A DNA stretch of 64,000 nucleotides from Streptomyces coeruleorubidus (lineage in GTDB: Bacteria; Actinomycetota; Actinomycetes; Streptomycetales; Streptomycetaceae), in assembly GCF_028885415.1 (NCBI RefSeq), contig NZ_CP118527.1:7316001-7380000 (forward strand), written 5' to 3'. Numbering within the stretch: position 1 is the first letter of the stretch; each line of letters begins with the position of its first letter. The notes beneath the pieces were generated by a model. That model searched no databases. It saw nothing but the letters and a program-made list of their open reading frames with translations, and had not been told where the DNA came from. The translations under genes and the position numbers were made by a program. Of the stretch, positions 1 through 9,567 are shown piece by piece.

Positions 1-60
1 CCCGGGGTGTACGCGCGTGTGTCCGACATCATGCGCACGCTCGGCTGGGCACGGACGTAA
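1..60 (+). CDS. Trypsin-like serine protease, C-terminal end only
   Basis: The first 60 bases read as 19 codons and a TAA stop. The peptide begins PGVYARVSDI and ends with a Trp-containing helix. The GVYARV motif followed by an amphipathic C-terminal helix is the usual end of S1 (chymotrypsin-type) proteases, including the secreted trypsins of Streptomyces. The catalytic triad lies outside the window, so activity cannot be judged. A strong hairpin follows about 90 bases downstream. The call rests on one short motif plus remembered synteny, where a serine protease sits between hrdB and parE. Confidence 0.55.
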   Translation, partial: PGVYARVSDIMRTLGWART

Positions 61-147
61 AGGTCATGCGTAAGCTCGGCCGACACGGTGTGAAGAAACC
101 GCGCAGCGGGTGTCCGGGAGGGCCCGAGCAGGCTCGCGGGGACGAGG

Positions 148-184
148 ACGGGCGGCTGCCTCTGTAGCGGAGGCAGCCGCCCGT
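148..184. terminator. Bidirectional hairpin terminator
   Basis: A perfect 15-bp stem (148-162 with 170-184) closes a 7-base loop. It lies between the protease end and the convergent DUF7455 gene, so it can serve both. There is no T tract, which is usual in Streptomyces. Confidence 0.8.
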
Positions 185-227
185 TCACCGGCCTGTGCCG
201 TGCTGGCTCGTCGTCGGACGCGAGGTG

Positions 228-461
228 TCAGCGCTCTTCTTCGGAGGCGGCAGTCGCGGGAGCGGACGTCAGCCGCTCCGTCTCGTCCTGTATCTCAGCG
301 GCGATCTTCTTGAGTTCCGGCTCGAACTTGCGCCCGTGGTGGGCGCAGAAGAGCAGCTCTCCGCCGCTGAGCAGGACGACGCGCAGGTACGCCTGGGCGC
401 CGCAGCGGTCGCAGCGATCAGCGGCCGTCAACTGGCTCGCAGGGGTCAGAACAGTAGTCAC
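228..461 (-). CDS. DUF7455-type small zinc-ribbon protein
   Basis: A 77-residue protein with CDRC near residue 17 and a CAHHGRKF segment near residue 39. Together they make a compact CxxC/CxxH zinc site, followed by an acidic and polar tail. Small proteins of this kind are conserved in actinobacteria next to the principal sigma factor and topoisomerase genes (family knowledge); their function is not established. The GTG start is preceded by GAGG at good spacing. The gene diverges from parE across about 440 bases. Confidence 0.75.
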   Translation of the reverse strand: MTTVLTPASQLTAADRCDRCGAQAYLRVVLLSGGELLFCAHHGRKFEPELKKIAAEIQDETERLTSAPATAASEEER

Positions 462-903
462 GTCGCCTCTTCTCTAGCTCGACGAGCTGTCGTACCAGGG
501 TCAACATCCAACCAGCCCGAAAACGTTCCCGCTCGTGGCTATTCCTCGAAAAAATCTTTGCGAGGCGGCTGTCTGCTGCCGGTTGGCGGCGAATGTGCCG
601 TATTGCGTGTCTATGTGTCTTACGGGGCTTCGCGTTGTATCGGTGGTCGGTCCTCCCGGCTGGGTTGCCGGTTGTTCATGAGGACGTGCCCGGAGCCTAA
701 ATGGTTCATGCCTGGAAGGGAACGTGATGTGTGCTTCACTCCAACGAGGGATCGAACAGGCATGCGAGTCTGGACTAGGGTGAGTTTCCGACGAGGGTGG
801 CGTTACAACGGCTCTACCAGGCCTCGGTACCCTCTCACCGGTGACTGAAGCCGCGCCCTTACCCATCAGGGCCCCATCTGAAATTCAGCGAGGAGCGAAC
901 CGC
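462..903. other. Divergent intergenic region between DUF7455 and parE
   Basis: About 440 bases without a convincing gene. Open frames here lack the codon bias of the neighbours. The stretch is more AT-rich than its surroundings around 540-700 and must hold the divergent promoters. A TAGGGT hexamer near 776 is a possible -10 for parE, but no clear -35 was found. Confidence 0.6.
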
Positions 904-3027
904 GTGACCGCCGAAACGTCCGTGCCGTCCACAGCTCTGCTGGCAGGAGCAGACCGGGACGGTTCCAACTACACCGCGCGGCACCTGCTCGTCCTCGAGG
1001 GGCTCGAGGCCGTGCGGAAGCGCCCCGGAATGTATATCGGGTCGACCGACAGCCGTGGCCTGATGCACTGCCTCTGGGAGATCATCGACAACTCCGTCGA
1101 CGAGGCCCTCGGCGGCTACTGCGACCACATCGAGGTCATCCTCCAGGACGACGGCTCGGTCGAGGTCCGGGACAACGGCCGGGGCATCCCGGTCGACGTC
1201 GAGCCCAAGACCGGCCTTTCCGGTGTCGAGGTCGTCATGACCAAGCTGCACGCCGGCGGCAAGTTCGGCGGCGGCTCGTACGCCGCCTCCGGCGGTCTGC
1301 ACGGCGTGGGCGCCTCCGTGGTGAACGCCCTGTCCGCCCGTCTGGACATCGAGGTGGACCGCGGTGGACACACCCACGCGATCAGCTTCCGGCGCGGTGT
1401 CCCCGGCGCCTTCGCCGGGAACGGCCCGGACGCCAAGTTCGAGGCCAAGAGCGGCCTGCGCAAGGCCAAGAAGATCCCGAAGACCCGCACCGGCACGCGC
1501 GTGCGGTACTGGGCCGACCGCCAGATCTTCCTCAAGGACGCCAAGCTCTCCCTGGAGAACCTGCACCAGCGCGCCCGCCAGACCGCCTTCCTGGTGCCCG
1601 GCCTGACCATCGTCGTGCGCGACGAGTACGGGCTTGGCGAGGGCGGCAGCAAGGGCGAGGAGTCCTTCCGCTTCGACGGCGGAATCAGCGAGTTCTGCGA
1701 GTACCTGGCGAACGACAAGCCGATCTGCGACGTCCTCCGCTTCTCCGGACAGGGCTCCTTCAAGGAGACGGTCCCCGTCCTGGACGACCACGGTCAGATG
1801 ACGCCCACCGAGGTCACCCGCGAACTCGGTGTCGACGTCGCACTGCGCTGGGGGACCGGCTACGACACGACGCTCAAGTCGTTCGTCAACATCATCGCCA
1901 CCCCCAAGGGCGGTACGCACGTCGCCGGCTTCGAGCAGGCCGTCGCCAAGACGATGAACGAGGTGCTGCGCGCCAAGAAGCTCCTGCGCGTAGCCGAGGA
2001 CGACATCGTCAAGGACGACGCCCTGGAGGGCCTGACCGCGGTCGTCACCGTGCGTCTCGCCGAGCCGCAGTTCGAAGGCCAGACCAAGGAGGTCCTCGGG
2101 ACCTCGGCGGCCCGTCGCATCGTGAACAACGTGGTCACCAAGGAACTCAAGGCGTTCCTGACCTCCGCGAAGCGGGACGCCGCCCAGCAGGCCCGTGTCG
2201 TGATGGAGAAGGCCGTCGCCGCGGCCCGCACGCGCATCGCCGCACGGCAGCACAAGGACGCACAGCGCCGCAAGACGGCCCTGGAGTCCTCCTCGCTGCC
2301 GGCCAAGCTCGCCGACTGCCGCAGCGACGACGTCGACCGCAGCGAGCTGTTCATCGTCGAGGGCGACTCCGCGCTCGGTACGGCGAAGCTCGCCCGGAAC
2401 TCCGAGTTCCAGGCGCTGCTGCCGATCCGGGGCAAGATCCTCAACGTCCAGAAGTCGTCCGTGACGGACATGCTCAAGAACGCCGAGTGCGGCGCGATCA
2501 TCCAGGTCATAGGAGCCGGATCGGGCCGGACCTTCGACATCGACACGGCCCGCTACGGCAAGATCATCATGATGACCGACGCCGACGTCGACGGCTCGCA
2601 CATCCGCACGCTGCTCCTGACCCTGTTCCACCGCTACATGCGGCCCATGGTCGAGGCCGGCCGGGTCTTCGCGGCGGTGCCGCCGCTGCACCGCATCGAG
2701 ATCGTCCAGCCGAAGAAGGGCCAGGACAAGTACGTCTATACATACTCGGACCGGGAACTGCGCGACACGCTCATGGAGCTCCAGAGCAAGGGCATCCGCT
2801 ACAAGGACTCGATCCAGCGCTACAAGGGTCTCGGCGAGATGGACGCCGACCAGCTGGCCGAGACGACCATGGACCCGCGCCACCGCACTCTGCGCCGGAT
2901 CAACCTCTCCGACCTCGAGGCCGCCGAGCAGGTCTTCGATCTGCTGATGGGCAACGACGTCGCGCCGCGCAAGGAGTTCATCTCCAACTCGGCTGCGACG
3001 CTGGATCGGTCGCGGATCGATGCATAG
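904..3027 (+). CDS. parE: DNA topoisomerase IV-type ATPase subunit B (ParE / second GyrB)
   Basis: A type IIA topoisomerase ATPase subunit that acts with the ParC-like protein at 17.3-19.7 kb to decatenate or relax DNA. It carries an N-terminal GHKL ATPase domain (RPGMYIGSTD, then EIIDNSVDEA), the S5-fold transducer domain, and a TOPRIM domain with EGDSALGTAK and DADVDGSHIR. The GSAKQ signature usual in GyrB is replaced by LGTAK, which fits the second Streptomyces paralogue. The 707-residue length is normal. GTG 904 is preferred over the in-frame GTG at 841 because AGGAG lies 9 bases upstream and homologues begin close to this point. Confidence 0.93.
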   Translation: MTAETSVPSTALLAGADRDGSNYTARHLLVLEGLEAVRKRPGMYIGSTDSRGLMHCLWEIIDNSVDEALGGYCDHIEVILQDDGSVEVRDNGRGIPVDVEPKTGLSGVEVVMTKLHAGGKFGGGSYAASGGLHGVGASVVNALSARLDIEVDRGGHTHAISFRRGVPGAFAGNGPDAKFEAKSGLRKAKKIPKTRTGTRVRYWADRQIFLKDAKLSLENLHQRARQTAFLVPGLTIVVRDEYGLGEGGSKGEESFRFDGGISEFCEYLANDKPICDVLRFSGQGSFKETVPVLDDHGQMTPTEVTRELGVDVALRWGTGYDTTLKSFVNIIATPKGGTHVAGFEQAVAKTMNEVLRAKKLLRVAEDDIVKDDALEGLTAVVTVRLAEPQFEGQTKEVLGTSAARRIVNNVVTKELKAFLTSAKRDAAQQARVVMEKAVAAARTRIAARQHKDAQRRKTALESSSLPAKLADCRSDDVDRSELFIVEGDSALGTAKLARNSEFQALLPIRGKILNVQKSSVTDMLKNAECGAIIQVIGAGSGRTFDIDTARYGKIIMMTDADVDGSHIRTLLLTLFHRYMRPMVEAGRVFAAVPPLHRIEIVQPKKGQDKYVYTYSDRELRDTLMELQSKGIRYKDSIQRYKGLGEMDADQLAETTMDPRHRTLRRINLSDLEAAEQVFDLLMGNDVAPRKEFISNSAATLDRSRIDA

Positions 3028-3457
3028 CCGCTGCGCTGGGCTTTGGCCGGGCAGGGCGGGACTGGGGTGCTGGTGATCTGAGCCGGGTCGGGTACTGGTT
3101 GGGGCCGGTGCTGGTTGGGTCCTGGTGTTGGCCTGAGTTTGGGCTGACAGAGCCAGGGATCGGCGGGGAGCTCGGGTTGGTTCCAGCGGTTCCGGGTGGT
3201 CCGGCTCAGCTGGGAAGTCGGCGCATGGCCCGTGCCATGCCTGGTGCACGGCCCGACCGGCTTGGGCGACCCGGCCCGCAAGCGGCTCAGGCCGCCGTGG
3301 CCGAGCCGTTTCTCCACCCCTGGGTGGAGAAACACCCGGTCGGGGATCCACCCATGATCCACCCGCACTCCGATCCCGTGACCTGGCGACTTCCGTAGCG
3401 TCGAAGGCGTCGGCGGCACTGCTGCCGACATCCCCTTTCTCGCTCACGGAGGTTGTG
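3028..3457. other. Intergenic region after parE
   Basis: About 430 bases. The first half is G/T-rich low-complexity sequence with repeated TGGTTGG/CTGGTT words. The second half holds a hairpin (3308-3333) and the promoter side of the next operon. No coding potential was recognised. Confidence 0.6.
3308..3333. terminator. Tight 12-bp inverted repeat
   Basis: A perfect 12-bp inverted repeat (3308-3319 with 3322-3333) with a 2-base centre. It could be the parE terminator. It is compact enough to be an operator for the NarL-type system that starts 125 bases downstream. There is no T run. Confidence 0.5.
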
Positions 3458-3982
3458 ATGTCCGGGCTCGTCGACGCGCTGGTGATCGTGGTCGTTGCCG
3501 TGCTGGTGATCGCCCGGCAGTCTCGGGCGACCCCCATCGAGGGCGAGCGCCGCTGGTGGCTCCTGCCCGCGATCCTGGCCGTCGTCGCACTGCGCGAGCC
3601 CGGCATACTCGACGCCCATCACCACACGGCCTCGGCGCTGCTGCTCGGCGCCGAACTGCTGCTCGGCGTGGCCACCGGGGCGGGCTGGGCCTGGACCACC
3701 CGGATATGGGTGGAGCCGGACGGCACAGTGTGGAGCAAGAGCAGCAGGGCGAGCGTCGCCGTCTGGGGCGCCGGAATCGGATTGCGTGTCGGACTCTTCG
3801 CGCTCGGTGCCGCGGTGGGCGTTCACCAGGACAGCTCCGCCCTGCTGCTGGGACTTGCCGGCACCCTTCTCGTGCGGGCCGGAACCCTGGCCTGGCGCGG
3901 TCAGTCGCTGCGCCCTGCCACGAACTCGGGCTGGGCGTACGGTGACAGCAGGATGGCGCCTGCGGGGGAGGAGCGCGCGTGA
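3458..3982 (+). CDS. Small integral membrane protein, DUF1453-like
   Basis: 174 residues with about four hydrophobic helices, starting with one at the very N-terminus (VDALVIVVVAVLVIA). A conserved-looking WVEPDGTVW segment sits between helices. The layout resembles DUF1453/CcdC-like proteins. No catalytic motif is visible. ATG 3458 is preceded by GGAGG; a GTG three bases earlier is possible. The gene overlaps the histidine kinase start by 4 bases, so it probably belongs to the same operon and may be a membrane accessory of the sensor (inference). Confidence 0.7.
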   Translation: MSGLVDALVIVVVAVLVIARQSRATPIEGERRWWLLPAILAVVALREPGILDAHHHTASALLLGAELLLGVATGAGWAWTTRIWVEPDGTVWSKSSRASVAVWGAGIGLRVGLFALGAAVGVHQDSSALLLGLAGTLLVRAGTLAWRGQSLRPATNSGWAYGDSRMAPAGEERA

Positions 3983-5130
3983 AGGAGAACGCCTGGACAC
4001 GCTGGCCTTCCCAGGAGGCGCTCAGCCGCGAGGGACTCTCACGCTCCCGGTGCCTGCTGGCCTGGACAGTGAGGGCCCTGGTCCTCGGTGTGCTGATGTG
4101 GGGTGCCTTCGCCGAGAGCGAGGTGTGTGGCTGGAAGGCGGCGGCCGGAGCCGGAGGAGTGCTTCTGGCGGCACTGCTCGCCTGGGTGTTCTTCCGGACC
4201 ACGCTCCAGCACAAGTTGTGGCCTTCGCTGGCGTCGCTCGCGCTGCTTCAGGGTGTCGCCGTGGCGGCCCAGATATCGGGCTTCAAAGTCGCGGCCCTCG
4301 TCATGTGGTGTGGATGCGCTGTCTCGGCGCTGGAGCGGCTCCCACCGGCAGTCGCCCTCGGCGTAGCGGGCGTGGCACTCGGTTCGTTCGGCTTCGTCAA
4401 CAGCGACGAAGTGCTGACGTCCGTGGTCACCGGCGTCGGCCTCGCCCTGGCCGGATACACGCTGCGCTTGGACGCCGAGGCCCGCGCCAGCGCTCAGCGG
4501 CTTCTCGCCCAGGAGCGGGCCGCACGCGCCGCCGAAGCGGAGACGGCGGCGCTCGCGGAGCGGGCCCGCATAGCGCGGGAGATCCACGACGTGCTGGCGC
4601 ACAGCCTGTCTGCCCAGCTCGTGCACTTGGAGGCGGCCCGGCTGCTGATCGAGCGTGGCGGGGAACGGAAGCAGGTTCTCGAACGAGTGGTGGCGGCACG
4701 GGAGATGGCGCGCGGTGGGCTCTCAGAGACACGGCAGGCGCTCTCCGCCCTGCGCGGGGATCTGACCCCCCTGGAGGAGTTCCTGAACCAATTGGTGGGT
4801 ACGGCCGACGGCACCGAGATCACCATCACGGGTGAACGCAGGGCGCTTCCGGCGGAGGCTTCCCAGGCTGTGCGCAGAGCGGCTCAGGAGGCTCTGACGA
4901 ATACCCGCAAGCACGCCCCGGGCGCCAAGGTGCGCCTGCGGCTCGACTACAGCCCGCACGAAGTGACCCTGGATGTGCGGGATTCGGGCGGCTCGCCGGG
5001 CGAGCTGACCGGTACGGGAGCCGGGTACGGTCTGCTGGGCATGCGGGAGCGAGCCGAGTTGCTGGGCGGTTCGTTCGAGGCCGGGCCGGGCGAGGAGGGG
5101 TTCGTGGTGACGTTGAAGGTGCCGGTATGA
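3979..5130 (+). CDS. NarL-type sensor histidine kinase
   Basis: 383 residues. The N-terminal half carries several membrane helices (about residues 30-165) with almost no extracellular loop, so it probably senses within the membrane. A HisKA_3 dimerisation box follows (ARIAREIHDVLAHSLSAQ, phospho-accepting His203), then a HATPase domain with TNTRKHAPGA and GYGLLGMRER. It pairs with the LuxR-type regulator immediately downstream (ATGA overlap). The following symporter genes are likely targets, but that is inferred from position only. Confidence 0.9.
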   Translation: MKENAWTRWPSQEALSREGLSRSRCLLAWTVRALVLGVLMWGAFAESEVCGWKAAAGAGGVLLAALLAWVFFRTTLQHKLWPSLASLALLQGVAVAAQISGFKVAALVMWCGCAVSALERLPPAVALGVAGVALGSFGFVNSDEVLTSVVTGVGLALAGYTLRLDAEARASAQRLLAQERAARAAEAETAALAERARIAREIHDVLAHSLSAQLVHLEAARLLIERGGERKQVLERVVAAREMARGGLSETRQALSALRGDLTPLEEFLNQLVGTADGTEITITGERRALPAEASQAVRRAAQEALTNTRKHAPGAKVRLRLDYSPHEVTLDVRDSGGSPGELTGTGAGYGLLGMRERAELLGGSFEAGPGEEGFVVTLKVPV

Positions 5131-5810
5131 CGGAGGACGCCGAGCGGAAGCCCGCTCGGGTGGTGGTAGCGGACGACCAGACCGTGGTGCGGGAGGGCAT
5201 CGTGATGTTGCTCGGTCTGCTGCCCGGGATCGAGGTCGTCGGTGCGGCGGGGGACGGGGAGGAGGCGGTGCGGCTCGTCGCCGAAGTCGCCCCGGACGTG
5301 GTGCTGATGGACCTGCGCATGCCTCGCTGCGACGGGGTGGAGGCCACCCGCAGGATCCGTGTGGAGTATCCGGGGACGCAGGTCGTGGTGCTCACGACGT
5401 ACGCCGATGACGAGTCGCTCTTCCCGGCCCTGGCTGCGGGAGCGCGCGGCTATCTCACGAAGGACGCCGGCGGAGAGGAGATCGTGCGGGCCGTGCACAG
5501 CGTGCTGTCGGGGGACGCGGGGCTCTCGCCCAGCATTCAGAGGCGGCTGCTGGAGCGTCTGGCGGAGACCGATACGAGACCGGCCGCGCCCCCGGAGGCG
5601 CCGGACGGGCTCACCGCGCGGGAGACCGAGGTGCTGCTCCTCATCGCCGAGGGGCTCAGCAACCAGGAGATCGGCCGCAGGCTGCATGTCTCCACCGCGA
5701 CCGTGAAGACCCACATCAACAACCTCTTCGCCAAGACGGGGCTCAAGGACCGTGCGCAGGCGGTGCGTTACGCGTACGGAAAGGGGCTGGTGCGGCCACC
5801 AGCGGGCTGA
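5127..5810 (+). CDS. NarL/LuxR-family response regulator
   Basis: 227 residues. A receiver domain with the acidic pocket VADDQ and phospho-acceptor Asp62 (VVLMDLRMP) is followed by a LuxR-type helix-turn-helix (LTARETEVLLLIAEGLS, then VSTATVKTHINNLF). It is translationally coupled to the kinase. The symporter pair starts 70 bases downstream on the same strand. Confidence 0.92.
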   Translation: MTEDAERKPARVVVADDQTVVREGIVMLLGLLPGIEVVGAAGDGEEAVRLVAEVAPDVVLMDLRMPRCDGVEATRRIRVEYPGTQVVVLTTYADDESLFPALAAGARGYLTKDAGGEEIVRAVHSVLSGDAGLSPSIQRRLLERLAETDTRPAAPPEAPDGLTARETEVLLLIAEGLSNQEIGRRLHVSTATVKTHINNLFAKTGLKDRAQAVRYAYGKGLVRPPAG

Positions 5811-5879
5811 GTCACCTGATGGGGTGAAGAGCGAGGGGAAGAAGAGTCAGGGATCTTCCCGTTCTGTCCATCCTTGGGC

Positions 5880-6434
5880 ATGCAGCCAAGCAAGGGCCGT
5901 CCTGGTGGGGCTGGTCAGGAAAGTCCGGTCGAGCGACTCGACGGTGTCGACCCGGGCCCGGCCGAGGAGGCCGGACACCTCAGGTACGACGATCCCTGGT
6001 ACGACGCCCTCGCCTCCGGCTGGGGCGAGTCGGCCGGTGTCGGGGTGCCGGATCCGGCCGTGGTTCCGTCGGCACGCGGGGAGAGCCGGACCGGGGTCGC
6101 GGCGGCCGATGTGTATCTGGAGGTGCAGCGCAGCGCGGCCTTTCAGGAGGTGCGGCGGCGGTACCGGAGGTTCGTGGTGCCGGCCTTCGTGGCCTTCTTC
6201 GCCTGGTACGTGGGCTACGTCGTGGCTGCCACGACCGCCCCCGAGCTGATGGCCCGGCCGGTGGCGGGAGCGGTGAACGTGGCGCTGGTGGCGGGGCTCG
6301 GGCAGTTCCTGACCACGTTCCTGTTCACCTGGGCCTACGCGCGGCACGCGCGCCTGCGCAGGGACCGGGCGGCGCTCGAACTGCGCTGGGACACACAGGA
6401 GCTGACACGTGGCGTGAACGGCGGTGTCTCGTGA
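5880..6434 (+). CDS. DUF485 membrane protein, symporter partner
   Basis: About 184 residues. The N-terminal 80 residues are polar and unstructured. The DUF485 core follows (DVYLEVQRSAAFQEVRRRYR and then two membrane helices around FVAFFAWYVGYVVAA and LGQFLTTFLFTW). DUF485 proteins (E. coli YjcH) are encoded just before acetate/monocarboxylate symporters, as here with a GTGA overlap. The start is uncertain: ATG 5880 and TTG 5874 both lack a good ribosome site. The N-terminal tail is longer than in the short YjcH type. Confidence 0.8.
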   Translation: MQPSKGRPGGAGQESPVERLDGVDPGPAEEAGHLRYDDPWYDALASGWGESAGVGVPDPAVVPSARGESRTGVAAADVYLEVQRSAAFQEVRRRYRRFVVPAFVAFFAWYVGYVVAATTAPELMARPVAGAVNVALVAGLGQFLTTFLFTWAYARHARLRRDRAALELRWDTQELTRGVNGGVS

Positions 6435-8023
6435 CGGGTGAACACCAGACGCTGGCGCTGCTGCTGTTCAGCGGGTTCGTCGCGGTCACGCTGGCGATCA
6501 CGACATGGGTGAGCCGCAACCGGCGCGGTTCGGCCGAGGAGTTCTATGCGGGCGGGCGGCTCTTCTCTCCCATGGAGAATGGTTTTGCCATCGCGGGTGA
6601 CTACATGTCGGCCGCCTCCTTCCTGGGGGTCACCGGGCTCATCGCGCTGTTCGGCTACGACGGGCTGCTGTATGTCGTCGGCTTCCTGGTGGCCTGGCTG
6701 GTGGTGCTGTTCCTCGTGGCCGAACTGGTCCGCAACTGCGGCCGGTTCACGCTCGCCGACGTCGTGGCGGCGCGGATGAGGGAGCGGTCGGTACGGATCG
6801 CGGCGGGAACCTCCTCGGTCACCGTGTCCGTTCTGTATCTGGTGGCGCAGATGGTCGGCGCGGGCAGCCTGGTGGCGCTGCTGCTCGGGGGCACGAGCGG
6901 GGCGGCGCGGGCCTGGACCGTCATCGGGGTCGGCGCGCTCATGGTGATCTATGTGTCGTTGGGAGGGATGCGGGCGACGACGTGGATCCAGATCGTCAAA
7001 GCCGTCCTGCTGCTCGGCGGCACGATCGCGCTGACGGCGCTCGTCCTGATGCGCTTCCACGGCGACCTGGACCGGCTGCTGCTCACGGCCGCCGAGCGCA
7101 GCGGTCACGGGGAGGCGTTTTTGGCGCCCGGGCTGAAGTACGGCGGGGACTGGACCGCCCGTTTGGACTTCATCAGTCTCGGGCTGGCCCTGGTGCTCGG
7201 CACGGCCGGGCTGCCGCACATCCTGTCCCGGTTCTACACCGTGCCCACCGCGCGCGCCGCACGCCGCTCGGTCGTCTGGGCCGTCGGGCTCATCGGCGGT
7301 TTCTACCTGATGACGATCGTGCTCGGATTCGGCGCGGCCGCCATCGTGGGGCCCGACGCGGTACGCGGGTCGAACGCGGCCGGGAACACGGCTGTTCCAC
7401 TGCTGGCGCTCGATCTGGGCGGCGGCGCCGGATCCACCGGCGGAACGGTTCTCTTCGCGGTCGTCGCCGCGGTCGCCTTCGCCACGATCCTCGCCGTGGT
7501 CGCCGGGATCACGCTCGCGTCCTCGGCGTCGGTGGCCCACGACCTGTACGCGTCTCTGCGGCGCCGGGGCGGCAAGCCCCGCAGCGAGGTGGCCGTGGCC
7601 CGTGTCGCGGCCGTCGGGGTCGGCGTGGTGGCGATCGCCCTCGGTCTGCTGGCGCGGGATCTCAACGTCGCGTTCCTGGTGGGCCTCGCCTTCGCCGTCG
7701 CCGCGTCGGCGAACCTTCCGGTGCTGCTGTACTCCCTGTTCTGGCGAGGCTTCACCACACGCGGCGCCGTGTGGGCCGTCTACGGCGGTCTGATCCCGGC
7801 CGTGGTGCTCGTGGTGCTGTCCCCGGTGGTCTCCGGTAGCCCCGACTCGCTGTTCCCGAACGTCGACCTCCAGTATTTCCCGTTGCAGAACCCGGGCCTG
7901 GTCTCGATCCCGCTGGGCTTCCTCGCGGGCTGGCTGGGCACGGTCACCTCGGCGGAGATCCCGGACGAGGCCAGGCACGCGGAGACCGAGGTGCGGTCGC
8001 TGACCGGGGCGGGAGCGGCGTAG
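6431..8023 (+). CDS. Sodium:solute symporter, acetate/monocarboxylate type (ActP-like)
   Basis: 530 residues with about 13 membrane helices. SSS-family landmarks include the early FYAGGRLFSPMENGFAIAGD, where substrate and sodium contacts lie, and GLPHILSRFYTVP further on, which is typical of cation/acetate symporters. Together with the DUF485 gene it matches the yjcH-actP arrangement. The substrate is probably a small carboxylate such as acetate or pyruvate, in line with the carboxylate theme of the next 7 kb; the exact substrate cannot be read from sequence. Confidence 0.88.
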   Translation: MTGEHQTLALLLFSGFVAVTLAITTWVSRNRRGSAEEFYAGGRLFSPMENGFAIAGDYMSAASFLGVTGLIALFGYDGLLYVVGFLVAWLVVLFLVAELVRNCGRFTLADVVAARMRERSVRIAAGTSSVTVSVLYLVAQMVGAGSLVALLLGGTSGAARAWTVIGVGALMVIYVSLGGMRATTWIQIVKAVLLLGGTIALTALVLMRFHGDLDRLLLTAAERSGHGEAFLAPGLKYGGDWTARLDFISLGLALVLGTAGLPHILSRFYTVPTARAARRSVVWAVGLIGGFYLMTIVLGFGAAAIVGPDAVRGSNAAGNTAVPLLALDLGGGAGSTGGTVLFAVVAAVAFATILAVVAGITLASSASVAHDLYASLRRRGGKPRSEVAVARVAAVGVGVVAIALGLLARDLNVAFLVGLAFAVAASANLPVLLYSLFWRGFTTRGAVWAVYGGLIPAVVLVVLSPVVSGSPDSLFPNVDLQYFPLQNPGLVSIPLGFLAGWLGTVTSAEIPDEARHAETEVRSLTGAGAA

Positions 8024-8048
8024 AGGCGGTGCCCTCACCGACGTACGG

Positions 8049-8270
8049 TTACGGCGCCACCCACGCGTAACGGTATTCGGGCCGACCCGTGTCGCCGTAC
8101 TTGAGGGAGAGGCGCAGGCGGCCGGACTGCTCCAGGCGGCTCAGTCCCTTCTCGACGGGGACCTCGTGGGCGGAGAGCGCGTGGTCGGCGCGGTGCAGGA
8201 CGCGGCAGATCAGCTCCGTCGTCGGCTCCGAGTGGTCACTCGGCGGCCCGGTGACGCGAGGGCCCGGGTG
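8049..8270 (-). pseudogene. Remnant of a second CitB-like response regulator, C-terminal part
   Basis: The reverse strand ends in LSLKYGDTGRPEYRYAWVAP and stop, nearly the same as the end of the intact regulator at 9565 (LTLKYGDAGRPEHRYVWATR). Upstream, EPTTELICRVLHRADHALSA matches the regulator's SPTTAELVRQSLMNADGPLSA, but about 15 residues of the helix-turn-helix (AERTGVSRQTAQRYL in the intact copy) are missing. Before that, similarity stops. The fragment lacks the receiver domain and the recognition helix, so it should be non-functional. It lies just outside the left end of the IS element. Confidence 0.75.
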
Positions 8271-8378
8271 GGCGTCCCGTCGGGACGACGGGGTTCGCGA
8301 AGCAAGACACGGGCGGACAGCGGACAGGCCACGGGCTGAGGCCGTGGGATCTGTCTGAACCCTGCGGGGCAATACACC

Positions 8379-9567
8379 TAGTGATCTGGTCTTGAGTTCA
8401 CGTCTCGCCACGTGAGTCGTGGTTCGTTTCAGATTTCGGCTCGGGCGGTGACAGCGGCTGGCGGCTGCGGTCTGCTGGAGGAATGGGGGACAGCAGGCTG
8501 CAACCGCTGGTGTTATCCGAGGACGAGCGGCTGGTGTTGCAGGGGTGGGCCAAACGGCGGACAACCGCGCAGGGTCTGGCCAAGCGGGCACGGATCGTGC
8601 TGGCGTGCGCGGACGGGCTGAACAACACCGCGGTGGCCGCGCGGCTGGACACTGATCGGGGGACCGTGAGCCGGTGGCGGACCAGATTTCTGCAGCGCCG
8701 TCTCGATGGTCTGTCCGACGAGCTGCGTCCCGGCGTGCCCCGCACCATCACCGACGCCCAGGTGGAAGAGGTGGTGGTGCGCACGCTGGAAGAGGTGCCC
8801 GAGGGCGCCACCCACTGGTCGAAGCGGGAGTTGGCCCGGCGGGTGGGGATCTCGCCGACGAGTGTGCTGCGGATCTGGCGGGCCTTCGGGCTGCAGCCCT
8901 GGCGCACGGAGACCTTCAAGATTTCTCCGGACCCGCTGCTGATCGACAAGATCCGTGACGTGGTCGGACTGTATCTCGCCCCGCCGGCGAACGCGGCCGT
9001 CTTCGCGGTCGACGAGAAGCCGCAGATCCAGGCCCTGGAACGGACAGCTCCGGTACTGCCGATGGTCCCGGGCATCCCCGAGCGGCGCAGCTTCGACTAC
9101 GTCCGGCACGGCACCGTGGACCTGTTCGCCGCCCTGAACACCGCCACCGGCAAGGTGATCGGCAAGCTGTCCGCGCAGCACCGGGCCGTGGACTTCCGCG
9201 ACTTCCTCGACGAGATCGACCGCCAGACCGATCCCGGCCTGGCGGTCCACGTGATCTGCGACAACCTCTCCGCCCACAAGGCGCCGGTGGTCCACAAGTG
9301 GCTTCTGGCCCATCCCCGGTTCGAGCTGCATTTCACCCCGACTTACTCGTCCTGGATCAACCAGGTCGAGCGGTGGTTCGCCGAACTACAGCGGCGCTGC
9401 CTCGAACGCGGCGTGTTCTGCTCACTCGACGAGCTCAAGACCGCCCTCGAGGACTGGATCAAGACCTGGAACGAGCAGGCCCGGCCCTTCAAGTGGACCA
9501 AGACCGCAGACCAGATCATCGACCGCATCTGCCGCTACTGCGACAGGATCTCCGGACCGGGACACTA
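8379..9567 (+). mobile_element. Intact IS630-family insertion sequence
   Basis: The ends are imperfect inverted repeats: GTGATCTGGTCTTGAG at 8381 and, read from the other end, GTGTCCCGGTCCGGAG finishing at 9565 (13 of 19 positions agree). Each end is flanked by TA (8379-8380 and 9566-9567), the target duplication of IS630/Tc1-type elements. One full transposase fills the element. The right-hand TA forms part of the stop codons of both the transposase and the adjoining response regulator. Confidence 0.85.

Noticed and set aside
859..3606. Open frame of about 900 codons antisense to parE
   Set aside because: High-GC coding DNA leaves long antisense frames open. Its composition follows the codon bias of parE read backwards, it has no start signals, and it runs past parE into the intergenic region.
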